Source: UBA5868 sp964482025 (GTDB lineage Bacteria; Pseudomonadota; Gammaproteobacteria; Pseudomonadales; Cellvibrionaceae). From it: a stretch of 64,000 nt of DNA. Shown here piece after piece: positions 1 to 8,921 of the stretch. The notes under the pieces were generated by a model, which was not told the DNA's origin, searched no databases, and was given only the letters and a program-made list of their open reading frames with translations. The stretch is from NCBI GenBank assembly GCA_964482025.1, contig CAYZVN010000007.1, positions 1 through 64,000 on the forward strand. The letters are read 5' to 3'. The first letter of the stretch is position 1. Every line of letters begins with the position of its first letter. A program made the translations under genes and the position numbers.

Positions 1-22
1 GGGCTTGTCCCGGCTTTTTTTA
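1..22 (+). terminator. partial terminator at the left edge
   Basis: The window opens with a GGG-loop-CCC stem remnant followed by a run of seven T. This looks like the 3' half of an intrinsic terminator for a plus-strand gene lying left of the window. The upstream arm may be cut off, so the call is tentative. Confidence 0.3.
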
Positions 23-258
23 TGAGCGAAAAAAGGGGAGAGACTTCCTCGCGCTGAGGTTTGCCCGAGCGGCGGTTTCAGCAGGGCTTCGCATTGTTCG
101 TTACGGTGATGAGGCGGTTGAGGGGTATTTATCAGGCACCGTGGTCGGCTTTCCGTCGCGGAACGATACGGGAAAAGGCGCTGACACTGCTGACACTAGA
201 GAAGGAGAAGAGGGGATTGCCGTGCGCTATACACGGAAATCCCCTTGATATTGCGAGT
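23..258. other. intergenic region, no gene seen
   Basis: I see no convincing coding sequence here. The open frame that begins at 61 on the plus strand runs into the antisense of the pump gene and resembles no protein I know. The only structure is the hairpin at 211-245. If an outer-membrane factor gene belongs to the efflux operon, it is not directly downstream within this window. Confidence 0.5.
211..245 (-). terminator. hairpin downstream of the RND operon
   Basis: An inverted repeat with one mismatch, arms AGGGGATTGCCGTG and CACGGAAATCCCCTT around a 7-nt loop, starts 14 bases past the stop codon of the pump gene. Read on the minus strand it is followed by a pyrimidine-rich stretch (CTTCTCC) rather than a pure T run. 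It could be a terminator or an mRNA-stabilising stem. Confidence 0.4.
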
Positions 259-3200
259 TTACGCTTTTGGGTGCGCCGATATTGGCTCGTGGGCCTCGGT
301 GGTGGTCGTGGCTTTGCTCATGCGGTGCGACAAGCGGAACACGATCAGGAAGAATACCGGGATAAAGAAGATCGCCAGCGCGGTCGCCGAGAACACGCCG
401 CCGAATACACCCGTGCCGATCGCGTTTTGGCTGCCCGAGCCTGCACCCGAGCTCAATACCAGAGGCGTCACCCCGAGCATAAAGGCGAGTGAGGTCATAA
501 TGATTGGGCGCAAGCGCATGCGCACCGCTTCCATGGTGGCGTCGAAGAGACTCATGCCTTCTTCATAGAGCGTCTTAGCAAACTCCACAATCAAAATCGC
601 GTTCTTCGCGGATAGGCCTATGGTGGTTAGCAGGCCCACCTGAAAGTACACGTCGTTGGACAGTCCGCGCAAGCTGGCGAAGACCACCGCACCGAGAATC
701 CCCAGGGGAACCACGAGCATAACGGCGATGGGTACAGACCAGCTCTCATACAGTGCCGCCAGACAGAGGAAGACCACCAAAACCGACAGCGCGTAGAGCA
801 AAGGTGCTTGGGCACCTGACTGGCGCTCCTGAAACGACAATCCAGTCCACTCGAAACCAAAACCGGGCGGTAGCTGGGAGGCGAGTTCTTCCATGATCTC
901 CATAGCCTCACCGGAGCTGACACCCGGTGCGCCGGCGCCTTGAATGTTCACCGATGACACGCCGTTGTAGCGTTCCAAGCGGGGTGACCCGTAGATCCAG
1001 CGACCACTAGAGAAGGCGGAGAAGGGCACCATCTCGCCTTGATTGTTGCGGACATACCAAGCGCCCACATCCTCCGGCATCATTCGGTAGGGTGCGTCAC
1101 CTTGAACATAAACACGCTTGACCCGGCCTTTATCGACGAAGTCATTGACGTAGGTGGCCGCCCATGCCGTCGAGAACACACTATTGATCTCATTAATGGA
1201 GACCCCCAGTGCAGCGGCTTTTTCCTGATCTATGTCGAGTTTAAATTGAGGGGTATCCTCTTGTCCGTTAGGACGAACGCCCAGGAGGCGCTGATCCTGT
1301 GCCGCCATGCCCAGCAATTGATTGCGCGCGGCCATCAGAGCGTCGTGGCCTTGGCCCGCCAAGTCTTGCAGCTGAAAGTTAAAACCGGTCGCGGTGCCTA
1401 ACTGGGGAATCGAGGGCGGTGCCATAGCGAATACCATCGCGTCCTTGAACTGCATAAAGTGGCCCATAGAACGGCCGACGATGCTTTGCACGTGTTGCGA
1501 CTCTTCCTTGCGCTCATCCCAATCTTTCAGTTTGACGAACGCGATACCGTTGTTTTGACCGCGACCCGCGAAGCTAAAGCCGATGATGGAAAATACCGAT
1601 TCGACGGTATCGGTTTCGTGCTGCAGGTAGTAATCCTCGACCCGGTCCATCACCGCGATGGAGCGCTCTTTGGTGGCACCCACTGGTAAGGTCATCATGG
1701 TAAACATAATGCCTTGGTCTTCGTCCGGCAGAAACGAGCCAGGCAGGCGCGTGAACATGAGCGCGAGCACGCCGACAATCGCGACGTAAATCGCCACATA
1801 GCGCCAGGGTCTGCGCAGCATGTGGCCGACGCTGGATTGATAGCCGTTGGTGGCGCGGTTGAAGTTGCGGTTGAACCAGCCGAAAAAGCCGCGCTTGTTC
1901 TCGTGATGGTCTTTGTCCGGCATTTTGAGCATGCTGGCGCACAGGGCTGGCGTGAGGGTGAGCGCCACGACTACGGACAGCAGCATCGCGGACACCACCG
2001 TGATGGAGAACTGGCGATAGATGACGCCGGTAGAACCACCAAAGAACGCCATCGGTACAAATACTGCGGACAATACCAGGGCGATACCGATAAGTGCGCC
2101 GGTAATCTGCCCCATCGACTTGCGTGTCGCCTCTCGCGGCGGCAAGCCATCTTCATGCATCACCCGCTCGACGTTCTCCACCACCACGATGGCATCGTCC
2201 ACCAACAGCCCAATCGCCAAGACCATGCCGAACATGGTTAGGGTATTAATGCTGAAGCCAAACGCGGCGAGTACCGCAAAAGTACCCAGCAGAACCACCG
2301 GTACGGCGATGGTGGGAATAATCGTGGCGCGGATGTTCTGCATAAACAGATACATCACCAGGAAGACCAGAATGATCGCCTCGACCAAAGTCTGCACCAC
2401 ACCCTCGATGGAGAGCTTGACGAAAGGCGTGGTATCAAATGGGTAAACCACCTCCAACCCGGGAGGGAAGAAGGGTTGCAGCTCGGCGATGCGCTCGCGC
2501 ACCCCTTCGGAAGTATCGAGAGCATTAGCGCCGGCAGCGAGAGTGACCGCTAAACCGGTCGCCGGCTGTTTATTGTATTCACTTTCAAACTGATAGTTTT
2601 CGCCGCCGAGTTCCACGCGGGCGACGTCACCGAGGCGAATCTGCGAGCCGTCACTGTTGACGCGCAGCAAGATATTGCGGAACTGCTCTGGGGTCTCCAA
2701 GCGGGTTTGCACCACGATGCTGGCGTTGACGTCTTGTCCTGGTACAGACGGCGTACCCCCAAGCTCACCCGCAGCGATTTGCGCGTTCTGAGAGCGGATG
2801 GCGTTGACGATATCACTAGTAGTCAGCGCGTACGTCGCCAATTTGTCAGCATCGAGCCAGACCCGCATGGCGTATTGCGAACCAAAGATCTGGATATTGC
2901 CGACACCGCCGACGCGGCTCAGCGGCTCGCGAATGTTCGCAGCCACATAGTCGGCGATATCGTATTTATCCATGCTGCCGTCACTGGAAACGAAGCCAAC
3001 CACCATCAAAAAGCCGGCGGAAGACTTGTTTACGCGAATGCCTTGCTCCTGCACCTCTTGCGGCAGCAGTGGCATGGCGGATTGCAGCTTGTTTTGTACT
3101 TGAACCTGAGCGATATCCGGGTCGGTACCAGCTTTAAAGGTCAGAGTGACCTCGGCGCGACCGGTGGATTCAGCGGTCGACGACATATATTCCACGTTGT

Positions 3201-3417
3201 CGATACCGGTGATGTTCTGCTCGATGATCTGCACCACCGAGTCTTCCACGGTTTTAGCGGACGCGCCCGGGTAGGTGGCGCTGATGCTTACGGTCGGCGG
3301 TGCTACCTCAGGATATTGGGCAACCGGCAGCTCGCTGATCGACAGAATCCCTGCCAGCATAATGACGATCGAGATAACCCAGGCGAAAACCGGGCGATCG
3401 ATAAAAAACTTGGCCAT
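259..3417 (-). CDS. RND multidrug efflux pump, AcrB/MexB type (HAE1 family)
   Basis: Inner-membrane proton/drug antiporter that takes hydrophobic compounds from the periplasm and outer leaflet and passes them to an outer-membrane channel through a periplasmic adaptor. The 1052 residues match the usual AcrB length. Visible hallmarks are the N-terminal MAKFFIDRPVFAWV segment, the TM4 proton-relay aspartates in GLLVDDAIVVVENVER, the TM10 lysine in TIGLSAKNAILIVEFAK, and two repeats of a large periplasmic loop plus a transmembrane bundle. It follows the adaptor gene by 5 nt, so the two are co-transcribed and probably translationally coupled. No TolC/OprM-like gene lies beside it, so a channel encoded elsewhere is inferred. 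The substrate range cannot be read from the sequence. Confidence 0.95.
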   Translation of the reverse strand: MAKFFIDRPVFAWVISIVIMLAGILSISELPVAQYPEVAPPTVSISATYPGASAKTVEDSVVQIIEQNITGIDNVEYMSSTAESTGRAEVTLTFKAGTDPDIAQVQVQNKLQSAMPLLPQEVQEQGIRVNKSSAGFLMVVGFVSSDGSMDKYDIADYVAANIREPLSRVGGVGNIQIFGSQYAMRVWLDADKLATYALTTSDIVNAIRSQNAQIAAGELGGTPSVPGQDVNASIVVQTRLETPEQFRNILLRVNSDGSQIRLGDVARVELGGENYQFESEYNKQPATGLAVTLAAGANALDTSEGVRERIAELQPFFPPGLEVVYPFDTTPFVKLSIEGVVQTLVEAIILVFLVMYLFMQNIRATIIPTIAVPVVLLGTFAVLAAFGFSINTLTMFGMVLAIGLLVDDAIVVVENVERVMHEDGLPPREATRKSMGQITGALIGIALVLSAVFVPMAFFGGSTGVIYRQFSITVVSAMLLSVVVALTLTPALCASMLKMPDKDHHENKRGFFGWFNRNFNRATNGYQSSVGHMLRRPWRYVAIYVAIVGVLALMFTRLPGSFLPDEDQGIMFTMMTLPVGATKERSIAVMDRVEDYYLQHETDTVESVFSIIGFSFAGRGQNNGIAFVKLKDWDERKEESQHVQSIVGRSMGHFMQFKDAMVFAMAPPSIPQLGTATGFNFQLQDLAGQGHDALMAARNQLLGMAAQDQRLLGVRPNGQEDTPQFKLDIDQEKAAALGVSINEINSVFSTAWAATYVNDFVDKGRVKRVYVQGDAPYRMMPEDVGAWYVRNNQGEMVPFSAFSSGRWIYGSPRLERYNGVSSVNIQGAGAPGVSSGEAMEIMEELASQLPPGFGFEWTGLSFQERQSGAQAPLLYALSVLVVFLCLAALYESWSVPIAVMLVVPLGILGAVVFASLRGLSNDVYFQVGLLTTIGLSAKNAILIVEFAKTLYEEGMSLFDATMEAVRMRLRPIIMTSLAFMLGVTPLVLSSGAGSGSQNAIGTGVFGGVFSATALAIFFIPVFFLIVFRLSHRMSKATTTTEAHEPISAHPKA

Positions 3418-3422
3418 GGGTA

Positions 3423-4604
3423 TCAGTCTCCGCTTGCGTTTGCGTGGGCGTTACTGACGACCTGGGCAGCGGTGCTGGCTTCAATAATGCTGACGGTGGC
3501 TCCGGGGGCAACTTTTTGGACGCCTTCGACAATCACGCGATCACCCGCCGCCAAGCCTTTTTCCACGAGCCATTGGTTGCCGATGGCGCGGCTGGTGGTC
3601 AAGGTTCGCAGCTCTACTTGGTTGTCACTGTTGACGACCAGCGCGGTGGCGTTACCTTCGCGGTCGCGAGTGACCCCGCGCTGCGGCACTAAAAGCGCCT
3701 GGGAGCGTACTCCTTCAAGGATCTCGGCGCGCACAAACATGCCCGGCAGTAAGAGGTGATCTGGATTAGGGAAGAGGGCGCGGACTACCACCGAGCCGGT
3801 GGATTCATTCACGTTCATTTCGGCAAATTGCAGTTCACCCTCATGAGGGTAAGTCGCGCCGTTTTCCAGAGTAATGGTCACCGGCGTACTGTCTCTGGTC
3901 GCTAGCTCGCCGCTCATAATCTGCCGACGCAGCTCGAGAATCCGCGCGGCTGGCTGGGCTAAATCGACGTAGATAGGGTCGAGTTGATGAATGGTCGAGA
4001 GAATGCCGGCCTGTTGCGCCGAAACCAAAGCGCCTTCGGTGATATTAGATTTGCCGATTCGACCGCTGATAGGTGCGATCACCTTGGTGTATTCCAGATC
4101 GATTTGCGCGGTCACCAGAGCTGCTTCGCTTACGGCTACGTCCGCTTGAGCTTGCCGCGAGGTGGCGAGCGCATCGTCGTAGTTTTGCTGGCTGATGGCT
4201 TTTTGCGCGAGCAAATCGGAGTAGCGCTTTTCACGCGCCTGAGCCGTTGCGGCATTCGCCTTGGCTTTGGCGAGATTAGCTTTGGCGGTTTGCACCGCAG
4301 CTTCATAGCGATCGGCATCTATTTGGTAGAGCTGCTGCCCTGCCTCCACCTCAGCGCCTTCTTCGAATAAGCGCTTTTGCAAAATGCCGCTGACTTGAGG
4401 TCGCACCTCGGCTTTGCGAAATGCTACAGCACGCCCCGGCAGCTCGGTGGTCAGGTTGACATCTGAGGGTGTCAGCGTCACAACCGTCACCTCAGTAGGG
4501 GGGAGCGCGCCGGTTGCTGCAGGCTGCTTATCCTGACAGGCGGTCAATGACAGACCGATGGCGCCGACCAATAAGAGGGGGCGGAGAAGGCTGGGGAACT
4601 GCAT
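3423..4604 (-). CDS. RND efflux periplasmic adaptor (membrane fusion) lipoprotein, AcrA/MexA type
   Basis: Periplasmic adaptor linking the RND pump to the outer-membrane channel. I chose the ATG at 4604 (393 aa): it is preceded by GGAAGA, and it places a lipoprotein signal at the very N-terminus (MQFPSLLRPLLLVGAIGLSL) ending in the lipobox LTAC, so the protein should be lipid-anchored. An upstream in-frame start at 4640 would add 12 residues before the signal. The order of a biotinyl-lipoyl half (SGILQKRLFEEGAEVEAGQ), an alanine-rich helical hairpin, the second lipoyl half (APISGRIGKSNITEGALV) and a C-terminal barrel is typical. It sits between the regulator and the pump on the same strand, 41 nt after the tetR gene. 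Confidence 0.93.
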   Translation of the reverse strand: MQFPSLLRPLLLVGAIGLSLTACQDKQPAATGALPPTEVTVVTLTPSDVNLTTELPGRAVAFRKAEVRPQVSGILQKRLFEEGAEVEAGQQLYQIDADRYEAAVQTAKANLAKAKANAATAQAREKRYSDLLAQKAISQQNYDDALATSRQAQADVAVSEAALVTAQIDLEYTKVIAPISGRIGKSNITEGALVSAQQAGILSTIHQLDPIYVDLAQPAARILELRRQIMSGELATRDSTPVTITLENGATYPHEGELQFAEMNVNESTGSVVVRALFPNPDHLLLPGMFVRAEILEGVRSQALLVPQRGVTRDREGNATALVVNSDNQVELRTLTTSRAIGNQWLVEKGLAAGDRVIVEGVQKVAPGATVSIIEASTAAQVVSNAHANASGD

Positions 4605-4645
4605 AAAGGTCTTCCTCTGCGGAAATTGCGTTGTAGACAAAGGTG

Positions 4646-5245
4646 TTAGATAGGGGTTCCGGGATGCAAGGCAATAGCATCCCAGCAGGCGTGGATGATC
4701 ACATCCAAATCATGTTCATCCACATGAATTAAGCCACGATGACGTTTACGGGCTAGATCCAGGATCAGCTCTATCCCCAAGGTGGCTAAAACTTCGTTAC
4801 TAAATGGCTTTACCAAGCCCGCGGCGCGACAGGCCTCGAACAAGTCGGTCAATGGTTTAAATTCTTGCCATGCAGCTTGATGGTGATCGCGAATGACATC
4901 CGGTGGTAAGTGATCAAACTGCCCTTTACTCATCAGGATATTCGGATTGTCGTAGCAAAACCGCCAACATCGACAACAGATTTGCTGATATTGCTGCCGC
5001 AGCGGCGCTTGAGCGTCGTGGTTGGCGAGCACATGATGAGCAAAAACCTGAATGATCTCCAGATGCAGCTGACGAATCAACTCCTCTCGGTCGCGAAAGT
5101 ATAAATACAATGTGCCCGCAGCTACACCTGCACGCTCCGCCAGTTGTTTCATGGAGAACCCATGAAAGCCACAACTGGCCAACAATTCCAGGGCCGCACG
5201 CAGAATTAAGATGCGTTTATCGCTAGTAGAGGGATCGGTCAGCAT
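4646..5245 (-). CDS. TetR/AcrR family transcriptional repressor of the efflux operon
   Basis: One-component repressor of 199 aa. The N-terminal helix-turn-helix is plain (ILRAALELLASCGFHGFSMK, then QLAERAGVAAGTLYLYFRDR), followed by a variable helical ligand-binding domain. It is the first gene of the tetR-adaptor-pump operon and begins 12 nt downstream of a perfect palindrome (5257-5274). This makes autoregulation and repression of the whole operon the simplest reading. The ligand is unknown, but pump substrates or membrane-active compounds are usual for this arrangement. Confidence 0.92.
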   Translation of the reverse strand: MLTDPSTSDKRILILRAALELLASCGFHGFSMKQLAERAGVAAGTLYLYFRDREELIRQLHLEIIQVFAHHVLANHDAQAPLRQQYQQICCRCWRFCYDNPNILMSKGQFDHLPPDVIRDHHQAAWQEFKPLTDLFEACRAAGLVKPFSNEVLATLGIELILDLARKRHRGLIHVDEHDLDVIIHACWDAIALHPGTPI

Positions 5246-5256
5246 GAGGGAATGAG

Positions 5257-5274
5257 TGAATGAACGTTCATTCA
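5257..5274. promoter_or_regulatory. TetR-family operator, 18-bp perfect palindrome
   Basis: TGAATGAACGTTCATTCA is a perfect inverted repeat immediately upstream of the tetR start codon at 5245. The size and the TGAAnnnn...TTCA form fit TetR-family operators of RND efflux operons. Binding by the adjacent repressor is inferred from position. Confidence 0.75.
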
Positions 5275-5348
5275 GTATAAAGAGCTGCTGCGTCTATAAC
5301 AAGCAGGGAGTTGTAACTGGAAGTTACAGGCGATTAATGGTTGAGGCA

Positions 5349-5370
5349 GATCCCCGCTTTCGCGGGGGTG
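5349..5370. repeat. REP-like palindromic element after opgH
   Basis: CCCCGC-TTTC-GCGGGG forms a tight stem-loop 11-30 bases past the opgH stop. Its flanks (CAGATCCCCGC and GCGGGGGTGCAGG) resemble the extragenic palindromes scattered in many proteobacterial genomes. It may also end transcription of opgGH, though no T run follows. Only one copy is visible in this window, so repetitiveness is not proven. Confidence 0.4.
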
Positions 5371-5380
5371 CAGGCAAGGC

Positions 5381-7360
5381 TTAATGACGAGAGGTAGCGA
5401 GGGTGCGGCGACTTCTCGGGTTGATCCGCAGCTGTGGTCGCGGAGCGGGGCGCCAATGACGAAAGCTTTGGACGGGCATCTCCCGCCACATCTCGGCCGG
5501 TAAGACTGGCTTGACCGGTTCAGAGCTAGGGCGCGCGTCAGCTTGAGGAAGGCGTGCGGCAAGCTCTTTTAGCACGGGAGCGGGAGAGGTTTCACTCGGA
5601 CACAGAAAAAGGCCGAGCGTCCGGGTCGCGCGCCCCAAGGTAAAACTGCTGGAGTAGCGGACGATCGGTGCGGCGAGGATCAAGCCCAGTAACACCGGCG
5701 TGAGCCACCAGAAGAACACCGGCGCATACAGATAAGTGACGCCTCCCCAGGCAATGGCCACCAGCCCAACAAACGCCGTGCGATACAGCGCTAAACGCCA
5801 TGGAATCATGCGACCCTCGCGGGATTGTGCGTCCCAGCGCACCTTGCGCCCCAGGAATACACAAACCACAAAGTAGGAATGAAAGACCATCATCAGTGGT
5901 GCAATCAGAATTGCGAAGAGCACCTCAGCAACAGTGCTGGCGATAAGCCGGAGTGCTCCACCATAGGCTTTTCTTCGGTGCGTTAGGGCGACCACCATGC
6001 TCATTAGTTTGGGCAGCAGAAGCAGAGCAATGGTGAGATACAACATGGAGAAGATCAATTCCGTTTTGGCAATGGGCCAGTCCGGGAAGAGTTGGTAACC
6101 GCTGCTGAAAAAGACGTTGCTCTGGGCGGCTCGTAGCAGGGCGTCCACGGTGCTGAGTGCTAGCATCAGCAGCCATACCAGCGTCGAGATATAGGCCACC
6201 GCGCCGAACAGAAAGTGCAGGCGGCTGATGCTGTGAAAGCCGCGGGCGCTGAGGAGCGCTAAGTGCTGAATATTGCCCTGGACCCAGCGGCGATCGCGGG
6301 TGGCATAGTCCAGCAAGTTGCTGGGGACTTCCTCGTAGCTGCCGTCGAGTTCCGCCAGCAAGAACACATCCCATCCCGCGCGGCGCAGCAGCGCCGCTTC
6401 GACAAAGTCGTGACTGAGAATATCGCCGCCAAAGGCACCGCGGCCGGAGAGGCTGGGTAGGCCACAGGACTCCATAAACGCATCGACACGAATGATGGCG
6501 TTGTGGCCCCAGTAATTCGCGCAATCGGTTTGCCAAAATGCTAAGCCAGTGGCGAGCATGGGGCTATTTAACGCCGCAGCAAACTGCAAAAAGCGACCAA
6601 AAAATGTGGTTTGTCGCACCGGAATCGGCACAGTTTGAAGCAGGCCCGTGGCCGGGTTGGCCTCCATGGTAGCGACCAACGTCAAAATACACTGGCCAGT
6701 CATGATGCTATCGGCATCCAACACCACCATGTGGTCGTAGTGGCCGCCCCAACGCTGACAAAAATCGGCCAGATTGCCCACTTTGCGATGTGTGTTGTGC
6801 TCGCGCCGGCGGTAAAACGCATGTGCCGACAAGTCCCCCACACGTTCCGTCAGGGCCTGCCAGCCGGTGAGTTCTGCCTGCGCGAGCGCTGGGTCTTGAG
6901 TGTCGCTGAGCAAATAGAAATCAAAGGATTCTAGTTGGCCTGTTGCCGCCACTGCGCGAAGGTTGGCCTCGAAACCGGCCATAATCCGCGCGGTGTCTTC
7001 GTTGTAGACCGGCATCACCACTGCGGTTCGACTGCTAAGTGGGCCCAAGTGTTGGGTATCGACGGGCCGACGACGGCGCAAACTGAGCGGGTCGATGCGC
7101 AACATTTGCAACACAAAGCCGATGGCGCCGCTCCAGAAGGCGATGACGATCCAACTGAAGGTAATAAAAAACAGCAGCAGGATGGCGGCCTCAAGAATAG
7201 TGGTGCCGTTCTGGCGCAAAATATCAAACATCAACCACACCCCGGCCGCCACGGTGGCCGCACATAAGGTTGACATCAACAGCTGTCGCGCCAGCTTGCC
7301 CGGTGCGCGTAGGCGGGTCGCTAGCCCGCGATTAACGAACGGCGGTTGGAGACCAGACAT
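5381..7360 (-). CDS. opgH: glucans biosynthesis glucosyltransferase OpgH (MdoH), short form
   Basis: Inner-membrane GT2-family enzyme that polymerises glucose from UDP-glucose into the backbone of osmoregulated periplasmic glucans and feeds it to the periplasm. The sequence shows two N-terminal membrane segments, a cytoplasmic GT-A domain with AVVMPVYNED, VVLDADSIMTG and the RRWVQGN motif, and several C-terminal membrane segments. The ATG at 7360 has GAGG nine bases upstream; an in-frame GTG at 7375 is the alternative. It overlaps the end of opgG by 29 nt, which suggests coupling. At 659 aa it is much shorter than the E. coli protein (about 847 aa), with the difference largely in the N-terminal cytoplasmic region. 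Confidence 0.93.
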   Translation of the reverse strand: MSGLQPPFVNRGLATRLRAPGKLARQLLMSTLCAATVAAGVWLMFDILRQNGTTILEAAILLLFFITFSWIVIAFWSGAIGFVLQMLRIDPLSLRRRRPVDTQHLGPLSSRTAVVMPVYNEDTARIMAGFEANLRAVAATGQLESFDFYLLSDTQDPALAQAELTGWQALTERVGDLSAHAFYRRREHNTHRKVGNLADFCQRWGGHYDHMVVLDADSIMTGQCILTLVATMEANPATGLLQTVPIPVRQTTFFGRFLQFAAALNSPMLATGLAFWQTDCANYWGHNAIIRVDAFMESCGLPSLSGRGAFGGDILSHDFVEAALLRRAGWDVFLLAELDGSYEEVPSNLLDYATRDRRWVQGNIQHLALLSARGFHSISRLHFLFGAVAYISTLVWLLMLALSTVDALLRAAQSNVFFSSGYQLFPDWPIAKTELIFSMLYLTIALLLLPKLMSMVVALTHRRKAYGGALRLIASTVAEVLFAILIAPLMMVFHSYFVVCVFLGRKVRWDAQSREGRMIPWRLALYRTAFVGLVAIAWGGVTYLYAPVFFWWLTPVLLGLILAAPIVRYSSSFTLGRATRTLGLFLCPSETSPAPVLKELAARLPQADARPSSEPVKPVLPAEMWREMPVQSFRHWRPAPRPQLRINPRSRRTLATSRH

Positions 7361-8921
7361 AATTCCAAACCTCACTTAAACGTTGCTCTCGGAGCGCCAG
7401 GAATAAGCGCATATCCACCGGGCCAGTGCTTTGGGGTTTTAACTTGAAAGAAACGCGCCAACTTTTGCCGTCGGGCAGTTGAGTCACCCTCAAGTCTTCG
7501 GCGCTGCCGTTGTTGATATGCAAATCGGGCGTGATCTGTAACGCAGCGGGAAGACTGCCCAGTGCGCCGCCTTCAAAATCCACGACAAACTGGCGCTCGC
7601 TGCGCGGTGGTGGATTGTGTTGACCCGGCAGGGCTGCCCAGCCAATGCGTGTGGCCGCGACGTGAGCCTGGTGATGCTGGGGCAAGCGATCATTGAAGGT
7701 CGTCATGCGATAACGGAAGCGCCATTCCGAGCCCGCCTTAACCGGGGCGGCAGGGACCCAATAACTCACCACGTTGTCATTGGTTTCGCTGTCGGTAGGA
7801 ATTTCGACCAGTTCTAGTCGGCCCTCTCCCCAATCGCCTTCTGGTTCGATCCACAGGCTTGGCCGCTGCTCATAGTGCGCTTCGGTATCTTGATAATTGG
7901 CAAAATCGCGGTCGCGCTGTAGCAGGCCGAAGCCGGCGGGGTTTGTATCCTGCAGCGAGGTGACTCGCAGTTCGGGCGGATTGGTCAGCGGCCGCCAGAT
8001 CCACTCGCCTCCGCCGGTGTGCATTAAGAGGCCGTCGGAGTCGTGGACTTCAGGGCGGAAATCATCAAAAAAGCGGGTGCGATTTTCGCCGTAAAAAAAC
8101 ATGCTGGTTAGCGGTGCTACACCGAGCTTGTGGATGTCTTTGCGGGCGAACAATTTGGCCTCCACGACTATGGAGGTAGGCGCGCCGGGAATCACTTCAA
8201 AACTGTAGGCACCGGTTACGGAGGGACTGTCCAGGAGCGCGAGAATCCACAGGCGGCTGGCGTCGGCACCGGGTTTGACCAGCCAGAACTCGCGAAAGGC
8301 GGGAAACTCCTCGCCAGAACTTTCCGCAGTGTTGATTGCCAGTCCGCGCGCCGACAATCCATAGGTCTGCCCTGGCCCTACGAGACGAAAGTAGGAGGCG
8401 CCCTGAAACACTAAAAACTCGTCTTTATAGCCTTGCGTATTGAGTGGGTAGTGAACCCGCAGGCCGGCAAACCCGAGACGACTGAGTGCGTCAGGTGGGA
8501 TCTCCACCGGTTCGTTGTAGTAATTAAAAAGGCCGGGATCGAAGGGCAGAGGAGTGTTGGTACCGTCGGGAGAGATAGTGCGTATGGATACGGGTTCTCG
8601 ATAGAGAAATCCGGGATAAAAAAACTGTACCTCAAAGGGGCTTTGGCCCTGCCAAAGAGCAGCATCCGGACGAAAGTTGATCTGCCGATATTGGTCGTAG
8701 CTCATATTTTTCAAAACATCGGGCAAATTCTGCCCCGCAGGCTGGAACGCTTCCGTTGACAGTGTTTTGGCGCGCTCCGTCATAGCGTCTAAGAGCGCGG
8801 CTAAACTGGGCGAATCCGGTTGCTGAGCGATGACAGGCGGCGCGAGATTAATGAGGCTGCACACCAGGGCGACGCCGCCGAGCCGGGACAGCGAAGAGGG
8901 AATCCTTGAAAGCTTCAACAC
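7332..8921 (-). CDS. opgG: glucans biosynthesis periplasmic protein OpgG (MdoG)
   Basis: Periplasmic protein needed for osmoregulated periplasmic glucan synthesis, thought to act on the linear beta-1,2 chain made by OpgH (branching or processing). The 529-aa product starts at a GTG (8921) with AGGAG seven bases upstream. It carries a Sec signal peptide ending near PPVIAQQ. Recognisable OpgG stretches are LKNMSYDQYRQINFRPDAAL and FYPGFLYREPVSI, and the length is normal for the family. It is the first gene of the opgGH operon. Confidence 0.94.
   Translation of the reverse strand: MLKLSRIPSSLSRLGGVALVCSLINLAPPVIAQQPDSPSLAALLDAMTERAKTLSTEAFQPAGQNLPDVLKNMSYDQYRQINFRPDAALWQGQSPFEVQFFYPGFLYREPVSIRTISPDGTNTPLPFDPGLFNYYNEPVEIPPDALSRLGFAGLRVHYPLNTQGYKDEFLVFQGASYFRLVGPGQTYGLSARGLAINTAESSGEEFPAFREFWLVKPGADASRLWILALLDSPSVTGAYSFEVIPGAPTSIVVEAKLFARKDIHKLGVAPLTSMFFYGENRTRFFDDFRPEVHDSDGLLMHTGGGEWIWRPLTNPPELRVTSLQDTNPAGFGLLQRDRDFANYQDTEAHYEQRPSLWIEPEGDWGEGRLELVEIPTDSETNDNVVSYWVPAAPVKAGSEWRFRYRMTTFNDRLPQHHQAHVAATRIGWAALPGQHNPPPRSERQFVVDFEGGALGSLPAALQITPDLHINNGSAEDLRVTQLPDGKSWRVSFKLKPQSTGPVDMRLFLALREQRLSEVWNYVWSPTAVR

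Noticed and set aside
61..492. 143-codon frame at the left edge
   Set aside because: Runs into the antisense of the pump gene and has no recognisable domain.
2707..3759. 350-codon open frame on the plus strand across the pump and adaptor genes
   Set aside because: Shadow of highly conserved RND genes; no recognisable motif or ribosome site.
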